Shown: positions 10,876 through 22,805 of the stretch, one piece after another
How the letters are laid out: every line of letters begins with the position of its first letter
How positions within the stretch are numbered: the first letter of the stretch is position 1
NCBI GenBank assembly: GCA_029582265.1
Contig: CM055827.1
Span: 4,449,423 to 4,513,422 of the forward strand
DNA: 64,000 nucleotides
DNA from: Zoroaster sp. YZ-2022
Taxonomy: Eukaryota > Echinodermata > Asteroidea > Forcipulatida > Zoroasteridae
Reading direction: 5' to 3'
The notes under the pieces: model-generated
The model's input: only the letters and a program-made list of their open reading frames with translations
Databases searched by the model: none
What the model was told of the DNA's origin: nothing
Translations under genes and position numbers: made by a program

Positions 10876-12860
10876 CGCATTGACAGTTTCACTCTAACTA
10901 TAGCAATTCAAAAGGATTTGGTGAAAACTCAGTTTGGGGGATTTATTGGAATAATTATTAGCAAATCTAGAGGTAAGGTATAGAATTTGTAATTAAAAAA
11001 ATTCAAATTTTTCGGATTTTAATTTTAAACTTTATATTATCATCAATCTTCCCAATAAATATTTTTCTGAGGTGCTGTCACTTTAAAAAAAAAGTGAAAT
11101 TATTTTCATTTCGAATTTTCAAAAGACTTCTTTTTCCTTAATACTAGTATTACAATGACTCTAAAAAGAATGAAAAAAAGATTGATAAAAACATCAACAT
11201 TGGGGTAAAAAAAATAAATAAAAAATAAAATGCAATTTGCACAGTCATCCCAATAAACAGGATAACAAAAGGTATCTGACAAGAACTTAAAAACATTACT
11301 GCACGTTTATATTTCATTTTTTTTAAATTTATTTAATTTTTTTAAATATTTAGACTTGGAATCGTCCTTGAATGAGTTTGTTTGGAAAGTTGTTTATTTA
11401 CTCTTAAAAAGATTTAGATAAAAAATCACGGTTAAATTAGATTAGATTAGATTTCGGTTTTATTTTTAAAAATCACTAAACAAACTGTCCAGGGAATAAA
11501 AATATATAGTTTACAACAGATAAATTCACACTCAAAAGTTATATATACAAATAGAAAAATTAACCTTTATATAATTATTATATAATTAAATTCAAGATAA
11601 ATAGGCACATTATGAAACAGTTGCATCACAATAAAGCATATAAATAAAATAAAAATGCACATCAAAATGAAACGTATTTGGGTTGGGATTTGAGGGAAGA
11701 AAACCTTATATTTTACAAATTCAAATATTATTGTATTACCAAGTCCAATTTATATAATATATTGCATTAGATATGACAGGATATGACAGGTTTGATTTTA
11801 TACAAATATCTCTTGATTTTTATAAAATATGGATGCATCAGCCACTTTACCCGAAGTGGTAAAATATACATAACAGCAAAAGAAACGTCACCCCTAAAAA
11901 TATTTATTTTCATTTTATAATTAATATAATTTGTTTAATGAAGAATATTATGAGTATGGAGTGTAACACGAACACAATGTGGCAAATTTGGTTGACCTGG
12001 CAGCCAACCATCCCACAACATTGTATATTTATTATGTTTAATAATATAATTACTTAACAAAATTTAGGGGGTGACGTTTCTTTTGCTGTTATGTATAGAT
12101 ATAACTATGTTTCCAAAATGTGTTACTTTATGTTGGTACAAACATAATTTAATTATTTCCTTAAATACACAGAGCAAAGATTAAAAATAATCTTTCATCG
12201 CATGTGTTATGCTGCGTAAAGTTAAATTGTGAAAGAGTGCTTGGAAATTCAATGGTGCTTTAATTATAGTTGAATAAATGTGTAAATTAAAATCCTGAAA
12301 TACCACAGCGTTACGTACACACACACACACGCACACAAGTATGTCTAAGGTGTAAACCGAGGACCTCCTATTGTTCCCATCTTTTGTTCTCTTTGTTGTT
12401 GGACTTATTATTATTTTTTTATTTTTTTATTTTTATAATTCTATATTTTCTTGCTTGAAAAGGCCAGTTACAAATTAAATATTTCACAAAACAATTGCCA
12501 GAAAGCATGGTTTTAAAGTATATAAGTGCCTAGCCTTGATCAAAGACCATCGGAACGGTATAGACATAATTATATGGAATATATAAAAAATCAGAAAAAT
12601 ATAAATGCCTGTGTATATCGCTCCGGTTATAGCGCGCATTATACGGATACATAATCCTTGCGGTACAATATGTGAAGAGCACCCCTTCTGTGTTTACATT
12701 TTTTTTGCAAATCAACCTTGTTTGCATGGTTGTGTATGCAGGGTTTTTCGTCTTTGCCTAGCATATCCTGACCAGGGCCAGTCAGCCTTTTTACAATCAT
12801 TGTTCCTTGTAATTTTATATTGCATTGTTCTTACCATGTATTTTGTTTTATTGTTTACTC
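10876..12860. other. Intergenic, AT-rich, no gene recognised
   Basis: Downstream of the SLC22 copy A stop codon. The sequence is strongly AT-rich with homopolymer runs, an ATTAG-rich patch at about 11,437-11,455 and a short CA repeat at 12,317-12,336. Candidate AATAAA signals are too frequent here to choose a polyadenylation site. No protein-like open frame or inverted-repeat element stands out. Confidence 0.5.
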
Positions 12861-12864
12861 TAAT

Positions 12865-12950
12865 GTGTCACTGCGCCATGAGCGTCTCTTTTGACGGATA
12901 CCGGCGCATTACAAATGTTCATTATTATTATTATTATTATTGTTGTCTAC
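12865..12950 (+). mobile_element. SINE 3' tail fragment with (ATT)n
   Basis: The stretch GCGCCATGAGCGTC followed by a short spacer and (ATT)n resembles the last part of the SINE at 13,996-14,395 (GTGCCATGAGCGTC, then ATT repeats). Only the tail is recognisable. Confidence 0.5.
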
Positions 12951-13995
12951 AGTGACAATTCGTCGCCCGTAGACAGTGCCCACGACTCAGTTTTATGCGG
13001 GAACCTTTCCATGATTTGCCGAGTTACATTACTCATCTCTATTATACTGACTGGATTGAGGGCCATGCACTTACGATGAAGCCACTGTATGCCATGTTAC
13101 CACTCTCATAAACCACGCCTTGCAATGCTTCGCTGGGAGAATCCTCCTCCGCATTGTTCACTAATTAATTAGGCACCAATGTCAGTCAGTGTTAATATCG
13201 ATCCAGTCAATATAATAGAGATCAGTGAGTTAATGGTGTACAATCCCTTGGTGTAGTGTTTCTTGCACTGTAAAAATGGTGTTTAGAATTTAAACCCATT
13301 TCTAAACGCTTAGCTTGTACTCACTTTTTTCATATATTTAGCCTAAAACATGTTTAGATTGTGCTTTTCTGTGATGTGTGTTTGAATGCTAAATACCATT
13401 ATGAACATGTGTCAAAAAGCTAAGCACGTTTAGCTGACAGAGGATGGCCGTTTAGTATTTAAACGTGTTCCTAAACGCGTTTATTTGATATGTGTTTATT
13501 ATTTCAACATTAAGGTGTTCTAATGAGTATTGATAATAATGGAATATATGGTGCAGGAATTATTAAAAGAAAAATATCGTAAAAATACATTTAAAAAATG
13601 TTTGCCTTTGCAATAATTATATGAGTCATTCAGTTATGCACATTATGTTGCTAATCAATGCAGTTTATATCAATTACTCACATATCATGATAATATCAGT
13701 CAATTAAATCTGTAAAATGTGTACCTACATTGTCACAACATTGAGAGCCCTCCCCCGTGTAACAAGCCCGAGGCGGTAGGGTCCCCCGCCGCCCCCCCCC
13801 CCCGGGCAATGCTTGTTATTTATTTAACAGTTAACGTTAATCCCCTAAAAAACTAGGCCTATCTGTTGTGACGTTAGTTGTAACAAGCTACTTGTAATGG
13901 TTGTACTCAAGTTGTAGTGTACCATGGATTAACGTTAGAATTCTACCAAAGGGTTCTTTTTTCTTGGGGTGTACCGTCTCAGTAGGCAGTTGTAC
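12951..13995. other. Intergenic, nothing coding recognised
   Basis: AT-rich with a C-run at about 13,789-13,803 and several loose copies of AAACG/TTTAG-type words at 13,285-13,490. No conserved protein fragment or terminal repeat is seen. Confidence 0.5.
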
Positions 13996-14395
13996 TAGGG
14001 TGTCGTATGGTCGAGCGGTTTACCGTTTAGTGCATCGGACTTGGGCTTTGGCCGAGTCGTCAGAATGTGGGTTTGAATCCTGGCCGTGACCGAGATGCTT
14101 GTGTTTCTGAGCAAGACACTTAACTATAATTGCTTCTCTTCACCCAGGAGTATAAATGGGGACCTTGGAGGGCAGAGATGGTAATTGTGTTTGATTAAGC
14201 TCGTTGCGCTAACATTACACATTTGGCAGCATGGCATGGGCTGCATTGTTCATATTCCCAAGGGAGTTGAGATGGTTCTAGGAATGATATACAACTAACT
14301 GGCCCTATGACGGGTAATAATGTTCATGTGCCATGAGCGTCAAACTTTGCGAATACCAATGCAACATATAAGTGTGCATTATTATTGTTACTGTA
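13996..14395 (+). mobile_element. tRNA-derived SINE, + orientation
   Basis: It begins with a tRNA-like promoter: an A-box-like TGGTCGAGCGGTTTACC and about 50 bases later a B-box GGGTTTGAATCC. These are followed by a body with the phrase GAGCAAGACACTTAACTATAATTGCTTC, and it ends in a short ATT-rich tail. The head suggests a Leu/Ser-type tRNA ancestor. The same family occurs in reverse at 28,465-28,816 and 55,850-56,236. It is not a functional tRNA gene, because the acceptor stem is not completed. Confidence 0.75.
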
Positions 14396-14599
14396 GTCTG
14401 TACAGTATGTAATGTAACTTGGACATGTTGAAAATTTAAGGAAAGAATGTAACATGCATTCACGTATAACTGTTAACGTTAGTAGTATGTGAGTGGCCGA
14501 TTGCACCAGGTTTGCTCCCTCTGCTCCCTCAATTGCTCCCTTTGCATTTTGCCTCGAAGGAGCACGCCCTCAAACGAAAAATATGGAGGTTGTGTATAA

Positions 14600-14760
14600 C
14601 TTAACAATTATGATGTCTGCCCTTGACAATTACGATGTCTGCTCTTGACAATTACGATGTCTGCTCTTGACAAATATGAGATCTGCTCTTGCTAGTGACA
14701 ATTATGATGTCTGGTCTTGCTACAACCTGACAATTATGATGTCTGCTCATAGAAGGTATA
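14600..14760. repeat. Tandem repeat, ~26-bp GATGTCTGCTCTTGACAATTA unit (array 1)
   Basis: Five or six copies of a roughly 26-base unit. A second shorter array with the same units and the same variant order (one unit reading AATATGAGATCTGC) lies at 15,135-15,232. The two arrays bracket about 375 bp of unrelated AT-rich sequence just before the LINE. Confidence 0.8.
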
Positions 14761-15134
14761 CGTTTTATGAGTAGAGTACTCTTGCGATTTAAAGCATGTT
14801 GATAATAAAATAATTTAAAGTCAAAACAAGTGGTTTAGTAACAAAACTGGAGGAAGCCGTTATTGCTGACTACAGTTTCTAAGGAACGATCATTGACAGC
14901 CATTATGACAGTCACCAAGTGATAGAATGCATTATCACGCAACGGTGCGAGCTACTTTCGTGAAAAAAATACATATTTATATAATATTAATATAATGTAA
15001 TATTTATATTTATGATTATATTCTAATTAATAATTAATAAAGTCTGGTGTATGATAAGTGTGTTTGTGTGAACTGGGTCCTAGATTTCACGTATGTGTCT
15101 CGTCACCGGGCAGGTAAGGGCGAGCTAAGACGTG

Positions 15135-15232
15135 TTATTATGATGTCTGCCCTTGACAATTACGATGTCTGCTCTTGACAAATATGAGATCTGCTCTTGC
15201 TACAACCTGACAATTATGATGTCTGCTCACTG
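15135..15232. repeat. Tandem repeat, ~26-bp unit (array 2)
   Basis: Repeats the central part of the array at 14,600-14,760, including its distinctive GATGTCTGCCC, AATATGAGATCTGC and CTACAACCTGACAATTATGATG elements in the same order. It sits directly before the presumed 5' end of the LINE and could be 5'-UTR monomers or a duplicated flanking segment. Confidence 0.75.
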
Positions 15233-15652
15233 GTATAAGTACCGTTCTCATCGAGGATCGAGTCACACTTCTACATTTTTCTTGCTGAGCGTTTTGCTGT
15301 GGTTCCCGACATGGAATGACTGAGCGCCTAACAAGCAGCCACTCATAACAGCTCTCCAGTTTTTGTGTTAAATAAGTGTTTTGTAGCTACAAGTGTGACT
15401 CATTTTTATACTAGTGGATTTCTTATTACACCTGGAATCTCCTGGACGTTTTATGTGAGTATTGGTACATTTGTCTTCTTATAATAAGTGAAAAACTGTT
15501 CTATTTTGTCTGTCTCTGCTGTAAGATTTTTACTGTGTAGTAGTACACATCTTGTATCTTAATTTTGTGTGTGCAATCAACCCTGACTTAGATTATAACC
15601 TGTAGCTTGACCACAAGCCTTTTGTTTGGATCAACAACTTTGTGATCTGACA

Positions 15653-16131
15653 ATGGAGGCCTACATCCTGTTTATCTTACTCTTGCTATCTGGACCATTG
15701 TGTCTCAATGACTCATCTTTAGAATATGACTACATCATCCAACCTCGAGCTTGTATGCAACATAAAAAACAACAAATTCGCCATCTTAAATTTTTGAGAT
15801 GTCCTATATCATATTATGATAATTCATCTGCCACCTTTCACCTGGAACTCTGGTGACATAAACCCAAACCCTGGATCTGAAACACTGATCAACACACCCA
15901 CCAACGCCACTCAGCTCCATAAAATTTCCTACAACCGCAATGAACTACTGAATCTTCGCAATGCTCCATGTACTGATGCAACTTTATCTTATTCAGCATT
16001 GAGTCAATTAAACTGTCTTGGAATACTTGCCAATCAACCCCAAACATACCGCCGGACACACAGAGGTAAAAAAGCGTGTCGCCGTAGAATGGACAAACTT
16101 ACACAACTAGCACTCCGGCCTGACCAACAGT
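15653..16131 (+). pseudogene. LINE N-terminal region with degenerate 2A-like motif
   Basis: An open segment starting MEAYILFILLLLSG looks like a hydrophobic leader. After a frameshift near 15,820-15,850 it continues with WNSGDINPNPGS at 15,843-15,878. This matches the 2A ribosome-skipping consensus D-[VI]-x-x-N-P-G-P except that the final Pro is Ser. 2A-like sequences at the N-termini of APE-type LINE proteins are established in sea urchin and other animals. The rest is basic, with a KKACRRRMDK patch, and ends before the endonuclease. The Ser would be expected to abolish skipping. Confidence 0.55.
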
Positions 16132-16195
16132 GAACTTAACCACATCAACAAGCGACATTGACATAACTTCAACTCCAAATCTTCATGATGAGTCT

Positions 16196-16865
16196 AAACT
16201 TCAGCTCTGTGTCTTGAACACTCAATCCATATGTAACAAATCAGATGAATTCGTTGACTTTGCACTTCAAAACAATTTGTTGCCATATCCGAGACATGGT
16301 TTAAACCTGATGATGACTTGCTACCCCGCGAGTGCACTCCTTCTGGCTACTCTCTCCATCATATCCCCAGAACAAAAAAGACCGGTGTAGGGGTTGCTCT
16401 TCTCTTTAGGTCCAGTTTATCTGTCAGTATGAAAAATGGTAACATTGACTACCTAACATTTGAATCTCTGCATGCTGAGGTAACATGCAACTCTAGATCT
16501 GTTCGCCTTGTTAATATTTATATCGACCAGAAAGGGATGTTGATTGTAAACATGTAAATTTCTCCAGTTTTCTGCAGGAATTTGAGAAATTAATTGTGGA
16601 TTATCTCTTGCACCCATCTGACATTATTTTAACCGGCGATTTTAACATTCATATGGACATCACTTCAAACAATTATGCAAATCAGTTCAAAGATCTGCTC
16701 TCTGCTCATGGACTTATCCAGCATATCACAGCAGCCACTCATCGATATGGTCACTGTCTTGACCTCATGATAACGCGTGAAAATACTTCACATCTCATTT
16801 CAAATATAACTATCCATCCCGGCTTATCTGATCATTATGCAATCATGGCAGATATGAACCTTTAA
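16196..16865 (+). pseudogene. LINE APE-type endonuclease domain
   Basis: The domain starts with LQLCVLNTQSICNKSDEFVD, the usual N-terminal strand with its Asn. It then changes frame near 16,280-16,320 and again near 16,530-16,560. It contains the catalytic-site GDFNIHMD (about 16,635) and the terminal LSDHYAIM with the SDH motif (about 16,826-16,850). All core motifs are present, but frameshifts separate them. A stop follows at 16,863. Confidence 0.75.
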
Positions 16866-16869
16866 AAAC

Positions 16870-19052
16870 CTCTCACAGCTACCATTTCTGTAACTATTCG
16901 CCACTGGAAAAATGTAAATATCCAAGATTTATGTCATGATATTGAATCTCCACTGGAAAATGTAAACCTTGAAGATGGTGAGCTGGATTTTTGTGTCAAT
17001 CTTTTTGAATCTACTGTCCGTAACATCTTGGACGATCAAGCTCCGCAAAAAAACTCGAACTGTTAAACTACAATCTGAATCCCCTTGGTTCAATGATGAC
17101 ATTCGTGCTGCAAGGAAAATCCGCCGTCAACTTGAGCGAATGTGGCGTGACAATGGGAAACTTGGAGTACATCGGCAAGAATACTGTAACCAACGTGATA
17201 TTGTGAAGAACATGATTAACCATGCAAAACTAACTCACTACTCATCTCTTGTGGAAGAGAGCTCTGGCGATCAGAAAAAACTCTTTAACATTGTTGAAAA
17301 GCTGCTTCATAAACCCAAAACTCCAGTACTTCCATCTACACACTCCGATCAGGACCTCGCAAATGCATTTTTTTACTTTTTTTGTCACAAAAATTGAGAA
17401 TAACCGTCGTTCTTTTCCCCCAGTACCTGCCATTCTATCACAAACACCGCCACGCAAGGATCCACATTGTAGACTGTCTACGTTTGAGCCTACTGGTGTT
17501 ACGGAGATCAAGAAACTCATCATAAAGTCGCCATCAAAATCATGTGAACTTGATCCAGTACCAACTTCGCTAATAAAACAAAATATTGATGTGTTTGCTA
17601 AGTATATCACAATTATTGTAAACAGATCTCTTTCTTCCGGTTGTTTCCCTGATAGCCAGAAGGTTGCTCATGTTAAACCACTCCTGAGGAAACCCAATTT
17701 GGACAAGGAAGTTTTCAAGAATTACCGACCGGTAGCGAATTTAAAGTACCTTGGAAAAACAATCGAGCGAGTTGTTTCATCACGGATCTCTGACCATGTT
17801 CGTGCTAATAACCTGTCGGACACATTTCAGTCAGCCTATAAACCATTTCATGGAACGGAAACTGCCCTTCTCCGCGTCAACAATGACATTTTATCTGCCA
17901 TGGATGATGGAAAAATCACTGCATTAGTTTTGTTAGACTTAAGCGCCGCTTTTGACACGGTCGATCACAAAATTCTCCCCCGCCTTCAATATCATCTTGG
18001 AATACATGACACAGCCCTGGATTGGTGTAAGTCCTACCTTTTAAATAGGCCTCAGCATGTTTGTATTGGTAACGCTATCTCCGAGCCTGTTATTCTTGAC
18101 TATTCTGTACCCCAAGGCTCCGTGCTCGGCCCACAGTGGTTTACTGTTTATACCTTTCCATTTCGTGATATCATTTTGAAGTATAATTTAAATTACCATG
18201 TCTACGCTGATGACACGCAGCTTTACATTAGTTTTAAATCTTCTCAAGAACCTGCCGATTCGTGTATTACAACACTGGAGAAATGTATTCAAGAAATTCG
18301 TAGTTGGATGAGACAAAACTTCTTGAAATTGAATGACGAAAAAACAGAATTTGTTCTATTTGGATCACGACAGCAATTATCTAAAGTTTCTCTTCCATTT
18401 ATTACAATTGGTGACTCGCAGATAACCCCCTCATCACAAGCACGTAATTTGGGTGTTATATTTGACTCGACAATGACTTTAAAACCTCATATCTCCAACA
18501 TTGTTCGCATATCATCATTTCATATCAGAAATATTAGCCGAATAAGGAAATACTTGAATAAAAGTGCTGCTGAACAAATTATACATGCGTTTGTCACATC
18601 ACGGTTCGATAACGGGAATGCTCTCCTTTACGGTCTCCCGCAGAATCAAATATCTCGTCTTCAGCACATACAAAACACAGCAGCTCGTGTTGTAACTTTG
18701 TCCAGAAAGTCATGCCATATCACGCCAATTTTGAAAGAACTGCACTGGCTTCCTTTGTGTCACACATAGTATTGTTTTTAAACTTATGCTAATTGTTCAC
18801 AAATCTGTTAATAACATTGCTCCAATTTACATTTACACTCCATCACGCAATTTGCGCTCCAGCAACATGTCACTCCTAAAGGAACCAACTTCAAAACGGA
18901 ACTGGGGTGACAGGTCTTTTTCTGTCGCGGCTCCGAGACTCTGGAATCATCTTCCAACTAAACTCAAATCTTGTCATAGTATAACTAGATTTAAGTCGAT
19001 GCTTAAAACTCATCTTATGTCACAATTCTTCAAAGATGATGTATATTTGTAA
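16870..19052 (+). pseudogene. LINE reverse transcriptase and C-terminal region
   Basis: The linker after the endonuclease is in one frame to about 17,397. A T-rich run near 17,370-17,385 then shifts into a 506-codon frame with the whole RT domain: LRKPNLDKEVFKNYRPVANL, LVLLDLSAAFDTVDH with the first catalytic Asp, SVPQGSVLGP, and HVYADDTQLY with the YADD box at about 18,205. Another shift near 18,765 leads to the typical end RNWGDRSFSVAAPRLWNHLP. The catalytic box is unchanged, so the frame breaks rather than active-site loss make it inactive. Confidence 0.85.
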
Positions 19053-19160
19053 TTGCATTGTAGGTACATGTATCTCAGAACATTTTTTCCCCTGTGCTAA
19101 CATTGTATATTGTTTGTAATCATGTTTTTTCTTTGTTTTCGCGCCTTGAGCGCCCAGTAT

Positions 19161-19620
19161 CAAGGGTCCTGTATCCTCCGCGATCCTTACTACGCTACAC
19201 TAGGCCGTCCGCCTCTCCAGTGGCCAACGTGACCGCCTCCTTGATCCACACGTCCACCTCCCACTCCAACAGTAACAGTACCGACTGTTCCTCGGTGGCT
19301 GTGACGCGGGCGTCCCAAGGCTTATCCACGCTATGCGCGTTCCGCCGTAAGTCCCCGTGGCTGCGCCTCCAGTAGCCTCCTTAGTTTGGTTCCGTATACA
19401 GGCCCCAGCTCAGCTTCGTTAGCTAACCTCGCAAGCCCGACGCGCTCGCACGACATACATTCCTATCCAAGGCTTGGCTCACACTGCCGCTTGCGATCTC
19501 AATCGCCAGCTGCGCGCACTTGCGCACATGATCCAAATATCATGCACTACTACACGCACGCAGCCACAGCAACCGCGCCGCTAGTCGCGCGCCCTCTGTC
19601 TGCTACGATTAATTAGCCTG
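19161..19620. other. GC-rich block of unknown origin
   Basis: About 460 bases of markedly higher GC content with many CpGs between the LINE end and AT-rich DNA. Open frames run on both strands (for example minus-strand residues SHGDLRRNAHSVDKPWDARV near 19,320-19,375), but I recognise no domain. It could be an exon, a CpG-rich promoter or a fragment of another element. Confidence 0.35.
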
Positions 19621-20688
19621 ACTTGCGCTACAATATTTAAAAGCAAAAAGGACACAAACAAATTGTACAAATCAGATGATTCTATTTATATATAAACTTG
19701 TTTTAAGCATCAACCATTATATGTCTATAATTTCAGTATAACTATTTTTTCCAAAAAAATTGTAAAGTTTATGAGACAAACTGAATTTCACATAATAAAT
19801 ACAAACAACCTGAACGTATTTTCACTATTGCTGAGGCTTTCATAGGCTGGAGTTGCATCAAAAAATGCATTCCTAACATAATTTTTTTTACTACAGAAAA
19901 GACTTTCTTACAGTTCATGAGTTCAAAGCTAAAATTAAGTCTTAATTGTTAACCTGGAAATCCTGGTAAAATTCGAAAAACCTTTTTTTATATATTTTCT
20001 GAAAAGTGTATAGACTTTCATTGTAATTTTGACTTCAATCACCATATAAAATGACTCAGACTCAAGGTTTGAGGAATGTCTGCTATAAAAGTGTAATAAA
20101 TAGTTAAAATTGTTTTGACATTTATTATTACTTTATTTATAGTGTTACTTTCCTTCTGTTTTTCTGATTTAGTTGAGACTTACATTTTTATATTGGATGT
20201 TGACCTAGAGTTGATTCAGTTAATTGTGACTGGATTATTGTACTTTCTTTCTGATTATTGTTTAATTCTTATCATTTTACTTAATTGTATTTCCCACTTT
20301 TGTATTGTTGCTGATTCAGTTAGATCAGTTTGCTTACACTTTTATTGTAATGTAATGAATGGAGGTTTCAGAATTCACCTAGTTTCCACTAATCATTTAA
20401 TGTAAACCTTGTTGTAAAAAAATATTATTTCCGCGTGAGAATGTGAGAATTAGAAACCCTAAATTCACTGTATAACTAGTTTCAAGTATTCCAGATGTTA
20501 AGACCATCTAGACTTATGCCTTTAGCTGAGTGAAACTGCAGTTTTCTTAGTTTCCATATCAATTGTTAGTACCGGTAATTATATTATTAAATTCACTATC
20601 GATTTTATCGATACTGTGTTGCAAACGCACACTGTGTATATTGCCTATTCATGCCTTGTACTAGTCTTGGTTCAAGACTGTGTTCATG
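19621..20688. other. AT-rich spacer, no feature recognised
   Basis: No protein-like frame, tandem array or inverted terminal repeat is evident. The one open frame (20,115-20,405) is a hydrophobic AT-rich frame without recognisable motifs. Confidence 0.5.
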
Positions 20689-20926
20689 GGCGGATCCAGA
20701 ACATTTTTTGAGGGGGGGGCTGAGAATCAAAAACAATTATTTTTCAGTACTACAAAAATTACAATGAAATAATCAAAGGGAGAGAAAAACAAAGCACACT
20801 GTGGGAATGGGAGTGCGTTCTCCCATCCCCCCTCTCTCTCTCTCTTTTTCTCTCCTTATTTAATTTTTTTTAAAACGATTTTAGGGGGGGGGGGCTACAG
20901 CCCCCTTGGCCCCCCCTGGATCCGCC
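20689..20926. mobile_element. Small inverted-repeat element (MITE)
   Basis: GGCGGATCCAG at 20,689-20,699 is matched by CTGGATCCGCC at 20,916-20,926, with G-runs inside the left end and C-runs inside the right end extending the inverted pairing. It is 238 bp with no coding capacity. The end sequence resembles widespread hAT-type MITEs, but I do not see a clean 8-bp target duplication. Confidence 0.6.
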
Positions 20927-21271
20927 AATGGTGTTTGTATGTTTTTGATACACGCTTCGTCTCTGCACGCCGCGCGAGGGCGCTACACGGAAGCGCTAAC
21001 ACGACGAATTGCTATCACACACGAACCGGTCTGACAAAACTTTGATGTAAAATAACAGACATTTTTTACAGTGTAGCTCATTGGTATGTAAGGGCTAGCC
21101 AGAGATTTAAGTGTTTTGAGACTGATAGAATAGGTCATGAATATGTATAAGACATCTGATTGGCTGAAATATCGCGGGATGACAATTCTTGTTTGCAGAA
21201 AAAAAATCGCGGCCGGGCTGTCGTTTAGTTCGCAAGACCCAACCGAGTCTCAACTCGTTATCATCACCCAG

Positions 21272-22805
21272 ATGGAGGACGAGGCGTTGGCCGGGCCGTC
21301 TGATGAACCACGAATTATCCCTGAAACACCCCCGCATTTGCAAGACAAGATGGAAATGCCGGTAAGAGAAATAAGTTTTCGTTTTGAAAATTAGAAAGTA
21401 ATGTTTGAAAATAGTGCTTTTGTTGTATCATCATTCACCTCTTAGGAAAATAAATATAACCTACTCAAATTGTATGTACGAGCTAACTTTTGCGCCACTA
21501 TTCAATTGCTTGTTTGTCTCAACTTGTCTCAACCCGCCCATGACGTCACAATATACGAGTTAACTTTTGCGCCACTATTCAATTGCTTGTTTGTCTCAAC
21601 TTGTCTCAACCCGCCCATGACGTCACAACACCACGTCATTTATTCCATAAGTGTTTCAATGTACTTGTTTACACTCATCTCATCACTTGGTTGTATACCA
21701 CTCTCACGACAACAGTTGCATGTTGTCGCTCGCAAGTAAAGATATGTACATATTTTTTTTAAATCATTAATATTGTTTGATGCAATGCTAGGTGTATACG
21801 CATAGACTGAATTGGATTTTATTTACAGTTCATTGTTTTAGAACGTGAATGTCTTGTTGAACACTAACTTTGTAACATCCATTAAATTCCCGGTGCAAGA
21901 ATCTGAAGAAGAACCCATGGTAAGTAAAGATAAAGTGTTTAAATTCTGTAATATATTTACGGAGTACTCTGCTAAAATATCACGAATACGTATTGTTGGA
22001 GACTATATTCTTAAAGTTTGAACTAAATGCGTACATTGGCATTGGTTGGTTACATTATTTGCAAACAATGTGCAGCCCACCCATACTGTATTCACAGACT
22101 ATATTTATTTAACACTTCTTTCGAAATTCAATTGTTTAAAAGTTGGTTTATTTTTTAAACTTATTTAAATATTGATTTTGAACTGATGATTAATTTACTT
22201 TATATTTCTCCTCACATTCTCTTCAGTCTATCTCCGATATTGAGCCCATGGAAGTGAATCAGGCGGATCTTCTTGAAAAGAAACGGCGGACGGATCCTCT
22301 TAAAAAGAAACGGCAGACGACGTTCTCCTGCTCCGAATGTGAAAAGACGTTCGCTCGTAAATTCAACCTGAATCGGCACAGGAGGCGTCAGCACGCTGAG
22401 GTCGCAGTGGATCATTGTCCCTCACCAAAAACATGTAAATCTTTCTCTTGCGAGACGTGTCACAAAACATTTAATCGGGGTGACAATTTGAGACGTCCCG
22501 TGAGAACAGCCCACCCCCCTTATGTTCCCGTTGCTGATCCAGCCACACAATCGGTCCCAGCTCTCCTTGTTCCACCCGCTCAACCGCAACCTGCACTTCA
22601 CGATGGGACGTCACTTCCAGCCACACATCCGGTCCAGGCTCTCCCCGTTGAAGCCCAACCTCCAGTCGCTCAACCTGGCCCAGCTATCCCCGTTCCTGAT
22701 GCAGCGCCACTTCCAACCAATCCAGTGGATCCGCCTGCCCAACGCTTTGACGGACTCTTAGGGGAAGATCCGGAGGTTTTTCCAGTTGATATTAACAGTT
22801 GCTGA
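21272..22805 (+). CDS. C2H2 zinc-finger protein, three exons
   Basis: Exons 21,272-21,361, 21,842-21,919 and 22,227-22,805 join in phase 0 with good GT/AG sites and encode about 248 residues. Exon 1 starts MEDEALAGPSDEP. Exon 3 has a basic stretch, then finger 1 (CSECEKTFARKFNLNRHRRR) with Cys2His2 spacing. Finger 2 begins CETCHKTFNRGDNLRR but has Pro where its first zinc His is expected. The rest is Pro/Ala-rich (V-P-A-L, P-A-Q-P words) and ends abruptly at DINSC. It is much more GC-rich than the cassette that follows without a gap. From memory of the family, such fingers plus a Pro-rich linker can form the N-terminus of Polinton polymerases, so this may be a truncated polymerase gene; an ordinary host gene is the alternative. 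Confidence 0.55.
21474..21628 (+). repeat. Direct duplication, ~77 bp, with two CRE-like sites
   Basis: Two nearly identical tandem copies (about 21,476-21,552 and 21,553-21,628) in intron 1 of the zinc-finger gene. Each contains TTGTCTCAACTTGTCTCAAC and ends in TGACGTCACAA, so each brings a perfect TGACGTCA. Confidence 0.85.

Larger units (their letters stand above)
15240..19160 (+). mobile_element. Non-LTR retrotransposon (L2/CR1-like LINE), decayed
   Basis: A + strand LINE with an N-terminal region, an APE-type endonuclease, a reverse transcriptase and a C-terminal region, split over at least five frames. The 3' end has the GCGCCTTGAGCGCC word (19,140-19,153) often seen near the end of L2-type elements and their partner SINEs, and then stops abruptly at GC-rich unrelated sequence. 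The 5' boundary is estimated from the repeat array and is uncertain. The element is full-length in layout but inactive. Confidence 0.8.

Noticed and set aside
13996..14100. Possible tRNA gene
   Set aside because: A and B boxes are present, but the cloverleaf is not completed and a SINE body follows; the same holds at 28.8 and 56.2 kb.
14600..14760. CRISPR-like repeats
   Set aside because: Short degenerate tandem units without constant-length unique spacers, in animal DNA.
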